Source: Telmatactis stephensoni
Lineage: Eukaryota > Cnidaria > Anthozoa > Actiniaria > Isophelliidae
Length of the DNA: 64,000 nt
Reading direction: 5' to 3'
Assembly (NCBI GenBank): GCA_029948255.1
Contig: JALIZF010000990.1
Location: forward strand, 1 to 64,000
The notes below the pieces were generated by a model. It was not told the origin of the DNA, made no database searches, and saw only the letters and a list, made by a program, of their open reading frames with translations. A program made the translations under genes and the position numbers. Position 1 is the first letter of the stretch. Every line of letters starts with the position of its first letter. Shown here piece by piece: positions 37,698 through 47,031 of the stretch.

Positions 37698-37975
37698 TGT
37701 AACAAAAGATTTTACTCTCTTGTGTGATAACTATGTATAACTATATGTAACTGTATATTCGGGCGGTCTTGTCCTTTCGTTTGCTTACTAGCAAAGAGTA
37801 CTATCAAACGCTCATCTAGACTGTTTTAGCCAGCCCCAAGAAATCCACACTCCCGACCTCGACCAGACCCTTATATACCCAACCCCGAGGGAATACCCAC
37901 ATAACACACACAATACGACACGCGCACAATACAAACAGAGTTACTTAAACATACACGAAACAATTCGCTGTTACA
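37698..37975 (-). repeat. Gypsy 5' LTR, 278 bp
   Basis: Indistinguishable by eye from 30954-31231. ATTC duplication follows at 37976-37979. Confidence 0.95.
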
Positions 37976-37979
37976 ATTC

Positions 37980-38001
37980 TATTACATACACAGCGATGAT
38001 A
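37980..38001 (+). CDS. Calx-beta gene 1, exon B2, 3' remnant
   Basis: Twenty-two bases encoding YYIHSDD followed by a gtaagt donor at 38002. It completes the exon begun at 30737: the combined exon is 239 bp, phase 1 out, ending in the same Asp-Asp motif as other B exons. Confidence 0.85.
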
Positions 38002-38059
38002 GTAAGTATTAATACATAAATTTAGTGTATGTATGCTAGATATACATACAGGGGTCGAG

Positions 38060-38245
38060 CTTAAGCCAGATTTTCACTAGCAACACAAGCACAAGTGCAA
38101 GCACAAGATTGTCTGTTTTCACTAAGTAAAACACGAAGTTAAGCACAAATGCAAGCATAAGCACAAGCATAGATATGAAAACATTTTGATCCTTATGCTT
38201 ATGCTTGCGCTTGTGCTTGCGTCGTAGTGAAAACAAAACTTAAGG
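38060..38245. repeat. Inverted, AAGCACAAG-rich repeat
   Basis: An AAGCACAAG/AAGCATAAG tandem run (38085-38175) pairs with CTTATGCTTGCGCTTGTGC near 38190-38220. Outer ends TTTTCACTAGCAA and CGTAGTGAAAAC pair too. A minisatellite-like foldback. Confidence 0.65.
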
Positions 38246-39193
38246 TTATACCCACTGCATTTGTTTTTACTTTAGCCCTTGGGTGAATCATTACTTAATC
38301 TCAGAGACGCAGTGTAAGCTTACCACCCCTGTCTATCCCCCCCACATACATTCGTACTTCATTCGTATTTCATTCATGTTTGAAAGTGGATAATTTATAG
38401 GCGAGTCCGACAATTCGACTACATTACATTGATCTTCTTTCATCTAAAGTTATTACTGGACTTGTTTTCAATCGTTTTTACATATAGCTCCCCTCCCCTC
38501 CCCTCCCAAGGGGGAAGGAGGTAAGGTACTCATGATATTCACTTTATATGAATATGCAGCGCGACAGGGTCGGTTGTAACCTAATCTCAATGGTCCCACT
38601 GTGTGCGATATGAGAACGGGAGAGACCTATCTCCGCCTACAAGAAAACGCTTCGTACATACACAGCTCAAAAACAGACCCTCAAACTCAAAACCAAGACT
38701 CCCAACCTCAAAACCAAGAATCATCAACCTAAGAAAACCCACTGAAATGTTCAGCAGACACCGCTTCCAAACACAAAACAACACGGAAGGAAAGAAGGAT
38801 CGTAGGACATTGCTAAAAACGAAACGGCCTTGTGACTCATGAGGTGGACGCGACACTGACAGAAAAGAAATGGCTGTCCTCCCCCGTGGGCCGTTATGTC
38901 CAAGAATAGAAATACAGCATGTGTCGAAACTTTTGTGATTTAAAGAAAATCAAACAGATTAAATCTCCTAAAATTTCCTAAAATTACCTTGAAATGTTGT
39001 GCATCTGTATGAATTTTTCTATGCAGTTTACCGCTTTTCTGAAGCTGATAATTGCGAGATATTAGATAAAACCATTTTTGACGATGTTCGATTTTCGCTA
39101 TTTTAAAAACGTCGATCGATTTAATTATAACACCATATAAAACTTCAATCTTATCCTCATATTTGGTGTAGAAACCAAGTCCATTGGTGCACA
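38246..39193. other. Spacer, no gene seen
   Basis: Contains a C-rich CCCCTCCCCTCCC run near 38490 and overlapping short frames on both strands (38587-38856) without domains. Confidence 0.5.
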
Positions 39194-41211
39194 TTAAGGT
39201 GGCTCGATCGAGTTTTTCAGTAGAGCTACCAATCGTCTTTTAGTGAAAACTATCTGTTCATGAGCAGTCTGATAGTAAATTAAGTATTGCACCCTTATCG
39301 GACAAAGATCAAAGTTTATGATGACGTATGTTTTATGGAGATCGGCGCTATTATGGCGACGCCTTAAAAGAATTCCCCTTTTTACACATTCTCGATTTTA
39401 ATGAGTTCTAGGCTTATTCTTGAAAAATGCTCTTGTGATCTTGTAGTTAACGTCATTGCCTTTAGCTCTAGCAAATTAAATCAAATTCTGAGAGAGCGTT
39501 TTCGGGATATCATTGATGAGAGATTTTAAATGCAGAATTTCTTGGGTTGCATGTGACGTCACGGCAGCCATCTTGGATGAACTTCAACAAAAGATTTCTC
39601 ATTAGCGTCTATTGTTTATTCATTCAACATGGCTACAGCTTCATTGTCTTTTGATTCCCAAAGGAATGGATGAAACCCAGCGTAAACAAAACAACTTTTT
39701 AAACTCTCCTACAATTAAAAAGAAACTAGCACATCTAAGTTAATTTTTCATCTCAAATTGTTGTAAAGATATCAAATTTGGCTACTGAAAGAGACGAGAG
39801 AAATCACATTAATTGATATCGAGAAAAGTGAGCCAAACTCATGTATATGGACATGCTGAATTTGCTTCTGTTGCCCAAATTTCGCTCTATTGTTACATAA
39901 ACTGCAATATTTAAAGATCCCTTCGATAAATATTGTTTAAAAATTAGTATGGTTTAGTTTAGGTAATAGTTGATATGATATAGCGTTTTCAAACTCACTG
40001 AATCATGTTACGGCTGTAAAATATTAGCCTCAAATTAGTATATTTTTCAGCCGGATACAGTGGTCGACAACTCATTGATGCATGATGTAGCTCTTTTGTT
40101 TTAGTTTGTCATGTTTTCATGCATTCTAGCACCTGATGCAAATTGCGGAACGTTTCAATACCTTCCGATAACTCTCTGGAGATATGGTAATCGCTAGAAA
40201 GAAACTTTTTAACTGTACATTTCTTTGCAGCATGTCAGCAAATCGTTCTATTTTTACTTTGTCTCCCCATGAATCTGCTTTTGACGAGTTTCCATCTGCG
40301 GTTGTGTGACAAAAAGTTTCTTTCCTTTTTTGCATTCTTATGTAAATTTCGTTTTAGCAATTACCATATTTCGGAAGAGTGCTCGGAAGGTAATGAAGCG
40401 TTCCGTAATTTGCAACAAGTGTTGGAATGCATAAAAACCATGACAAACTAAAACAAAAGAGCTGCATCATGCATATCCGGCTGAAAAATCTACAGATTTG
40501 AGGCTAATATTTTACAGCCTTAAAATGATTCAGTAAATATGAAAACGCTACATTATATTGCCTTTTACCAAAACTAAACCATACTAATTTTTAAACAATA
40601 TTTATCGAAGGGATCTTTAGATATTGCAGTTTATATAACAAGAGAGCGAAATTTGGGCAACAGAAGCAAATTCGGCATGTCCATATACATGAGTTCGGCT
40701 CACTTTTCTCGATATCAATTAATGTGATTTCTCTCGTCTCTTTCAGTAGCTAAATTTGATATCTTTACAACAATTTGAGATGAAAAATTAACTTAGATGT
40801 GCTACTTTCTTTTTAATTGTAGGAGAGTTTAAAAAAGTTGTTTTTTTTACGCTGAATTTCTGCATTTAAAATCTCTCATCAATGAAATCTCGAAAACGCT
40901 CTCTCAGAATTTGATTTAATTTGCTAGAGCTAAAGGCAATGATGTTAACTACAAGATCACAAGAGCATTTTTCAAGAATAAGCCTAGAACTCATTAAAAT
41001 CGAGAATGTGTAAAAAGGGGAATTCTTTTAAGGCGTCGCCATAATAGCGCCGATCTCCATATAACATACGTCATCATAAACTTTGATCTTTGTCTGATAA
41101 GGGTGCAATACTTAATTTACTATCAGACTGCTCATGAACAAATAGTTTTCACTAAAAGACGACTGGTAGCTCTACTGAAAAACTCGATCGAGCCACCTTA
41201 AGTTGTCCATT
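39194..41211. mobile_element. TTAA-flanked 2.0-kb foldback element
   Basis: The body (39198-41207) starts GGTGGCTCGATCGAG and ends with the exact inverse; TTAA flanks both sides (39194-39197, 41208-41211). The arms pair over almost their whole length: left 39198 to about 40210, right about 40312 to 41207, leaving a loop of about 100 bp. The arms differ by small indels and substitutions, so it is not an assembly artefact of one sequence folded back. TTAA targets fit piggyBac-type mobilisation (family knowledge). No transposase is encoded. Confidence 0.88.
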
Positions 41212-41241
41212 GCGCCAAATGAAAATGTGCGGTGCGTTCTG

Positions 41242-41276
41242 AAAAAAACTACTTCGAGTCACCTTAAGTGACATCT
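41242..41276. repeat. End fragment of another TTAA repeat
   Basis: The inverse reads TTAAGGTGACTCGAAGTAG, resembling but not equal to the ends at 39194-41211. A solitary end, probably a truncated relative. Confidence 0.5.
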
Positions 41277-41529
41277 TAACATTTACTGTTTAACGGTTTG
41301 AAGTCATTGTAATCTGATTTCGGTGGGACAAATTTTATTTTCGAATGCTGACTGGAGACATTTTTAACTAGGCGTTCCTACATTTGAGTCAACCAAGTCG
41401 CGAAAAACTGGGTATAACTTGAATACGCATGTCCCAAATTTGATTTTACCGCCAGAATATAATTTGGAGTAAATTTCCTTCAATTTGGTACCAAGATCGG
41501 CTATATTTTTTGAGTTTTGCGTGGGGCAA

Positions 41530-41662
41530 ATGGCTTCTAAATGTCTGAAATGTCCATCTCTCGTCTGTTTAATTCTATTGACTATAACTGTAGCTGCAGT
41601 TGGAAAAGATTTTAACGAAACAAATGGCAATGCAAGCGCTAGCTCTGAATTTGGACAGTATT
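41530..41662 (+). CDS. Calx-beta gene 2, signal-peptide first exon
   Basis: Encodes MASKCLKCPSLVCLILLTIT followed by VAAVGKDFNETNGN; the hydrophobic core fits a signal peptide. Donor gtaata at 41663, phase 1, 133 bp. It starts MASKC like the exon at 44723. Confidence 0.6.
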
Positions 41663-42533
41663 GTAATATAGTCAAAAGAGCCTACAAAATGGTCGTGTTT
41701 TTGAGTAAAATACCGGAAGTCATGACATCGGAAGTCGATACGTAGGCTTTTGTCCGCTGTGGTTTTGATATGCAGTTGAGTTGATGGTAAGGACGAGTTC
41801 GGAGCCAAATGGACATTTTGGAGCGTTCGTAGGGAGCGGTTGAGACAAATGTGGACAACTACTGGTCAGTCTAAGAAAAATGACATCAAAGTTAGTACAG
41901 TTACCAAAAGTTGGAAAAACAAGCTAGAAATTGAAAAGAGAGAGACGACCAAATGCTAAACCAATGAGGCACAAGTTAACGGCCTGAGACTTAATTCTTC
42001 TCCAAGTTTAATGAAACTCGATGAGAGAGAGTGAGAGCCTGCCACTCCGCAAGTTGGCGATAAACTGAATAAGCTAATGATGTGTTCTCATATATGCACA
42101 CCAGTGGGGCAACTGGGAATAGTTTTAATTAAACTCGCAATATTGGCAAAACCGGGTTTTGAGTAACTTTAACAAGTTTTTCGAGGACAAGAGGACAAAT
42201 ACGACTGCTGAGTACAATTCCTTAGTTCAAAATCCACAAATGAAAAACTTTCGATATATGTTAGTTGCATACATACAAAAACTGATCGGGGACACACGCT
42301 TTATATAAAGAGGATCTGAACTATTCAATACTAATTTCCTTAGTTTAAAATCCTCTCAGCCAGATAGACACTTATCAAGATATTATAATCATTAGATAGA
42401 TTTTTTTTTATTTTAATGAGAATGGACTTTAAAGGAAAAGAATTGTCACCGTTCAAAAGATTGAATACTGTTATTTTCTGCTCGGTTTGAAAAAGAAACA
42501 AACAATATGTGATATATTTTCTTTAATTTACAG

Positions 42534-42633
42534 CAAGCTTTTCTTGTCAATCTGTCACGCTACCGGAGGCCAATGGTGTAGCAAAAGTGGTAATAACCAG
42601 AACAGGAGCCACTAGATTCACCGACAACATTCG
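42534..42633 (+). CDS. Calx-beta gene 2, exon A
   Basis: Acceptor tttacag ends 42533; donor gtaagt at 42634; phase 1 in, phase 2 out, 100 bp. Encodes SFSCQSVTLPEANGVAKV then VITRTGATRFTDNI. The E-x2-G-x2-KVVITRTG pattern is the Calx-beta N-terminal motif. Confidence 0.75.
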
Positions 42634-42789
42634 GTAAGTAGAATTTTTCAATTTGTTTGTTTGTTTGAAAACTGGAATTCAATTCCTAGTCTCTTCACTG
42701 GTTAATCATTAGTACCAGCATGCATTAACATGGGCGATTTCGTCCTCTTGGTGAATTTTTTTAACCTTGCCTGCATGACATCTTGTTAG

Positions 42790-42870
42790 CATTGAACTAC
42801 ATATCGGTGGGAATTCTGATTGTGTTGAAGTCATATAGATAGAAATTGTTACACCAACATTTTCAAAAAA
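42790..42870 (+). pseudogene. Calx-beta gene 2, decayed exon B
   Basis: Acceptor cttgttag ends 42789, phase 2 in. IELHIGGNSDCVEVI resembles LKIHFQSGSSSDC of exon B2, then TAG. Later traces (VRLVVSIKENSN near 42925-42960) are in another frame. Moderate evidence only. Confidence 0.45.
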
Positions 42871-43299
42871 AAACATTCTTCAATTGCAACCTTCCCAGGA
42901 GAATGAATTCAACAAAAGGCAGCCAGGTCAGGTTGGTGGTCTCGATAAAAGAAAACAGTAACATGGCTACGGCGTCTTTTGTCCAATCCAATCCCCTGCG
43001 AATGATTGCAATCCAAGAATTCATCAAATTACACAGCGTATTTAAAAATATGCGTTTTCAGTACAAAATCTGTAAAATTGCAAAACCACTAGTCATCTAA
43101 CGCCGAGTGCGACTCTAGTTTGTTAAGAGTTCTTTATATCTTCTCTCGTGCGTCTATAACGCAATGGGCAAGCGGCTTTCTGTTGTCTAATTGATTTATA
43201 ACAGAGCCTAGAACGTTAAAAACGTGGCCGTGCAGCCCATGGGGAAATAGTTCATAGATTTTTCAGCCAATCAGAGCCCGCGTTATATGTGTCGCCATC
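42871..43299. other. Spacer with a repeat also found at 44337-44395
   Basis: GTGCAGCCCATGGGGAAATA then AGTTCATAG and CAATCAGAGC at 43229-43287 match 44337-44395. No intact gene. Confidence 0.55.
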
Positions 43300-44294
43300 T
43301 TAAGGTATCAGGTTACCCCTAGCGACCGGTGTGCGTTCAACTCTATATTGCGCCAAAACTTTTAGTCTAAATCCCATTAAATTAAGTATACATTTTTAGA
43401 AAGCTGAATAAATGTAGAAAATATTTCTAGTATTTTTATCGTAAAATAATTTTTTCCTTTTAGGTTAGAGCGAATAATTCAAAATTTCACCGAGGTGTCT
43501 TCGCGGAGTTCCCGGTCAATCAATATTGATACGAAAACAATGTTTACTATCTTTCTGAGATCATGAGATATCACTTGTCAAAAGTGTGTCTCAGATTTTT
43601 GATTAGTTGCCCTGTTGTTCTGTTATACGTTCCTAAACTTACAACACCGCCAAAATAGCTGTATCCGATACAAAACAGACGATAACTTTGGAATGGAGCA
43701 AAACATCGAAGATCGGAGACACACTTTCAAAGAACAACTATCGAAGACGACCTCTGCCAGATTTCAGATGAATCCATTAAAATCCCTTCGACCGGAAACT
43801 CAAAATACACGGCTAATTGAACGTAAATTCACTTCCGAGAAAAACGCAAAAATGTGTTTTGGAGCCAAGAAGCGGGTTTGTTGATACAAGGGGATTATAA
43901 CGCCTCATAATCTTGCCCGATGACAGCTGAAGTAAAGGGCAACCAAAATCTTGTTACGTTTCCCACACAAATGTCGGGAAGTCAAGGCAATTTGATCCCA
44001 TTGAACTTTGGCTCTTGTTGAATAATCTTTTTACAAAGGTTTCGATATTTAGACAAATATATTCTTCACCGACAAGCTCTCTTGATGACAGGTCAATTGA
44101 CAAATGATGTCAACAGATAATTGACAGGGATTAAACCGGAAAAAAAGTTTTTCGCTTACTGATAACTCGCTATTAAAAATCGCTAATGAAATAATTTTTT
44201 CACTAAATCATAGCTTATTGTGTATTATATCAGAAAATATAAAAAAGTAAAAGTCGACCCTTTTGAGAAACTTTGGGGTACCCTGATACCTTAA
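43300..44294. mobile_element. TTAA-flanked element, 987 bp
   Basis: TTAA at 43300-43303 and 44291-44294 bracket ends GGTATCAGGTTACCCC (left) and its inverse with one mismatch (right). An 89-codon frame inside (43615-43884) shows no domain. It lies between two direct repeats of the sequence upstream of the third signal exon. Non-autonomous piggyBac-like MITE (inference from the TTAA). Confidence 0.85.
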
Positions 44295-44336
44295 AAACGA
44301 ACAATTTGAAAAAAGACGACGAAGATAGAGCGCGCG

Positions 44337-44420
44337 CAGTGCAGCCCATGGGCAAATAGTTCATAGCTTTCTGGACAATCAGAGCGCGCGTAAGATTTTA
44401 GCTATGTTATAAAACATGGC
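44337..44420 (+). promoter_or_regulatory. Candidate promoter region of the third signal exon
   Basis: CAATCAGAGCGCGCG (a CCAAT-box-like word) at about 44379, then ATGTTATAAAACATGG at about 44402, about 310-340 bp upstream of the ATG at 44723. A diverged copy of this block is at 43229-43287. Suggestive only; a transcription start was not determined. Confidence 0.3.
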
Positions 44421-44722
44421 AGACACTGATAATGACTAAATTGGCTCATTTTAACGAGCAAAAAAACAGTTGTTGTGTCGTTGAATTACTACTCTGAGTG
44501 AGGAAAACCCGCATCAAAACCTTTTGTCAAATGTTGGTTTCTTATTTGTAGAGAGGAGTACGTAACAGATATATAATATTGATTTTTAAAATGAAAAACA
44601 ACTCAGATGATACGAATTTTGATAGCAAAATATACGAAAAACATCTGAAAGTGATATCGTCCAAACTACTTTCTTGGAAAAACTGCAGTGAAAAATCAAT
44701 ATGTTATAATATCAGGGCAGCA

Positions 44723-44795
44723 ATGGCGTCCAAATGTTCTCCCCTCGGGACAATGCTAACAATTTGTGCAAGTTCACTTCTCGCTGATGGAATTG
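44723..44795 (+). CDS. Calx-beta gene 3, signal-peptide first exon
   Basis: ATG at 44723 encodes MASKCSPLGTMLTICASSLL then ADGI, with a short hydrophobic core; donor gttagt at 44796, phase 1, 73 bp. The MASKC start is shared with the exon at 41530. Confidence 0.65.
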
Positions 44796-45637
44796 GTTAG
44801 TTCTCTCTTCAGGATTTATCTAGGCTGAGCTATTCCCTGGACGAGTTTCACATGATTTTCGGGTAAAAACTTGATACCGCATTTTCTCTGTGACGCTCAT
44901 TAACGAACGAAAGGAAACTACGCACGATGAACATGAATTCAAAGCCTAAATCAATAGAGACACCCCTTCCTCTTTTGAGTCTTCTCTATCTGGGACGACG
45001 TGGAGGTCGTCTTGAGCCAGGCTAAAACTAGTCACGTGACAAACTCAGCCCGAGACGAAATCGTCCATGTAACTAACACCCCCTAAAATATTTATCCAAT
45101 GTCTACGCCTTGTTACAACTAACAATTTAAGAAAAGAGTTTTTCAATATCGATTAATAATGGCTAATAATGGCTTTAATTCAAATTTTCGCCTTGGATTG
45201 GCACTCAAATTCTATTTTAACCAGTTGGAAACTGATCTAATAGGATAAAATGCCTTTTTGCTCTGGCTGGTGGGCACGATTATTTTTTGTCTTGGGCCTC
45301 CAATCGTAGTCTGCGATAATGCGCATGCGTAAAACCTACGCGCATGTATATAGTATACATTTTACGCACATTGTTATTGTGACGTAGCAAAGGTCTTTGT
45401 TTGATTTATCGAAGGTATCGTTACTGAAGAATGCTGTCTTTGGAATTATATAAAGTTGTTGTCCTGTATTTTTTCTAAATTCTGCAACTTTCAAGCTGAA
45501 TGTGTGAGGATAAATAATTAGAATATTGTTCCTGCAAACAAAGTTGTTATGAATAACTGCGCTGCGCTCGGTCCGTACTGTCAAGACCTCGGTCTGATAT
45601 TTTCCCATACAGACCTCGCGCTCGGTTAATAACTAAT
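44796..45637. other. Calx-beta gene 3 intron, no gene seen
   Basis: Ordinary intron sequence. A block near 45800-45950 after this segment recurs at about 53920-54050 (ACAAACAACCTAAACTTTCT), a dispersed repeat. Confidence 0.5.
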
Positions 45638-45786
45638 TTATTATATGGCTTTGAGAAATCCCACTAAAACAATTGTCAAACGCAAACTTTTCTTTTCATC
45701 CGGGACAACGGTCCTGATATGGCAAAATACAGACCGTGCGCTAGCCAATCAGAATTCAGGAAATTATCAAGCCATATAATAAATAC
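45638..45786. repeat. Hairpin repeat, copy 1 (about 150 bp)
   Basis: TTTATTATATGGCTT is inverted at the right end (AAGCCATATAATAAA). The sequence and its left flank (GGTCTGATATTTTCCCATAC) closely match copy 2 at 46139-46287. Confidence 0.75.
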
Positions 45787-46138
45787 ATATGAGTGACTGG
45801 AAGCTTAAACCACAACTTGGATTCAAACTTTTACTTTGGATTAACACTTTGATTCATCTTTATTTGATCCAAAACAAACTGCAAACAACCTAAACTTTCT
45901 GAAAGAAAAACCTTTAGCTTTGTACAACACTAACTTTACGACTGAGATGAAAACAATCTCTTAATCTAATCCCGGAAAAACAATCCAGTATTAAAGGGTT
46001 ATTTACCGAGCGTGAGATCTGTATGGGAAAATATCAGACCGAGGTCTTGACAGTGCGGACCGAGCGCAGCGAGGTCTGTACAAAAAGACCAAGGTCTGAT
46101 ATTTTCCCATACAGACCGAGCAAACGAGGTTAATAACG

Positions 46139-46287
46139 TATTTATTATATGGCTTTGAGAAGTCCCGCTAAAACAATTGCCAAACGCAAACTTTTCTTTT
46201 CATCCGGGACAGCGGTCCTGATATGGCAAAATACAGACCATGCGTTAGCCAATCAGAATTCAGGAAATTATTCAGCCACATAATAAT
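46139..46287. repeat. Hairpin repeat, copy 2
   Basis: Same unit as 45638-45786 in the same orientation, with about ten differences by eye. The GAGGTCTGTA/GGTCTGATATTTTCCC flank is shared and partly inverted at 46015-46130. Confidence 0.75.
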
Positions 46288-46624
46288 TGTAATTGCTGCG
46301 AGCGAAGCGAGTAGCCTCCTATTCGGAACACAGTGTAATCTGTGGATGTCACTAGACGAACATGCGATACATACGATCAGCGGTTCAAGTCCATACCGTA
46401 TCGAGAGTCGATTCAAGGATGTCACTAGACGAACACGCAATACATACGATCAGCAATTCACATCTTTTCCTAAATAAACTAGCTTTTTAAAATCAGTTAG
46501 TTTTATAATCACATTGCCAACGCTAGCCCTTTGTGATTGTTTGAAAATTGCTTTACTCAAAGTGCTAAATATTTTGAACTGTGTGTGTCCGACACTGATC
46601 CTGAAGAATTATGTTTTGTAATTC

Positions 46625-46720
46625 AATAATATTGAAGGTCAACTAGCAGTGTTCGTCACACAACGCACAGGAGATAGACAAGAAACATTTGATATATCAG
46701 AGAAAGCGGTGTACTTTCGT
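46625..46720 (+). pseudogene. Calx-beta gene 3, decayed exon A of domain 1
   Basis: FNNIEGQLAVFVTQRTGDRQ matches the A-exon motif (E-G-x-L-x-V-x-V-T-x-R-T-G). An in-frame TAA lies just upstream, no phase-1 acceptor is visible, and the nearest donors are out of phase. Skipping it keeps the frame, because the signal exon and all later A exons share phase 1. Confidence 0.4.
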
Positions 46721-46808
46721 GAGTTTTAGGGGAACAGTTCTGCTAACGTGGATATACCACTAGCTGTTTTCTGCTCGCAGCACTTCACTTTCTATTAGAA
46801 ATAGCTAG

Positions 46809-47031
46809 TTATATTTTGCTAAGGAGCCATTGGACTACACTCCAAGAAGTTCCATTATATCGTTCCCTAAGAGTATTACTAAAAAGGACTATTCTATTGA
46901 AGTAAAGAATGACAGGATAATTGAACCGGACGAGGTTTTTCATGCGACGTGCTTCAATTACAACCAATTTCACCGAACCAACGTTCTTTCTTCGTGTGTC
47001 AATCTAGATGTCAATATCATCAACGACGACA
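46809..47031 (+). CDS. Calx-beta gene 3, exon B of domain 1
   Basis: Encodes LYFAKEPLDYTPRSSIISF then KKDYSIEVKNDRIIEPDEVF and VNIINDD; donor gtaagt at 47032, phase 1. The acceptor (ctag at 46808) would give phase 0, unlike other B exons. A repeat fragment also present at 21906-21946 (CTCGCAGCACTTCACTTTCT) directly precedes it and may have destroyed the original acceptor. Confidence 0.65.

Larger units (their letters stand above)
30954..37975 (-). mobile_element. Young Gypsy LTR retrotransposon inserted in Calx-beta exon B2
   Basis: A 7,022-bp element in minus orientation: 5' LTR 37698-37975, primer site 37678-37695, a leader with a 258-codon frame, gag, pol (protease, RT, RNase H, integrase), polypurine tract 31232-31258, and 3' LTR 30954-31231. 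LTRs begin TG and end CA. ATTC flanks both ends (30950-30953 and 37976-37979), a 4-bp target duplication. The two LTRs look identical by eye, so the insertion is recent. Even so, gag carries an in-frame stop and integrase a frameshift. Removing the element and one ATTC restores the exon's length and phase. Confidence 0.95.
16746..38001 (+). other. Calx-beta gene 1 locus: signal exon plus two split domains
   Basis: Five exons were reconstructed by splice sites and phase: signal 16746-16815, A1 16885-17023, B1 28957-29189, A2 30313-30430, and B2 30737-30953 continued at 37980-38001. Phases agree at every junction (1, 2, 1, 2, 1). The protein would be secreted or extracellular, with two Calx-beta domains, which are beta-sandwich, often calcium-binding folds (family knowledge). 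The 12-kb intron 1B holds a decayed Gypsy and MITEs. A young Gypsy splits B2. B2 ends at a gtaagt donor, and no terminal exon follows before the next signal exon at 41530. So either gene 1 has lost its 3' end or its transcripts continue into downstream A exons. No cytoplasmic or membrane segment was seen. Confidence 0.7.
41530..42870 (+). pseudogene. Calx-beta gene 2: signal exon, A exon, broken B exon
   Basis: Signal exon 41530-41662, A exon 42534-42633 and a candidate B exon starting at 42790. Junction phases agree (1, then 2). The B exon hits a TAG at 42836-42838 after 15 codons and no clean downstream frame or donor was found. The upstream exons look intact and could still be used in transcripts that splice on to other B exons (phase 2). 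Otherwise this is a decaying paralogue. Confidence 0.55.

Noticed and set aside
39198..41207. Assembly artefact (haplotypes joined head to head)
   Set aside because: The arms carry distinct indels and substitutions and are bordered by TTAA with defined ends, as expected for a real element.
43615..43884. 89-codon frame in the 987-bp TTAA element as a transposase
   Set aside because: Far too short, with no catalytic motif; probably chance.
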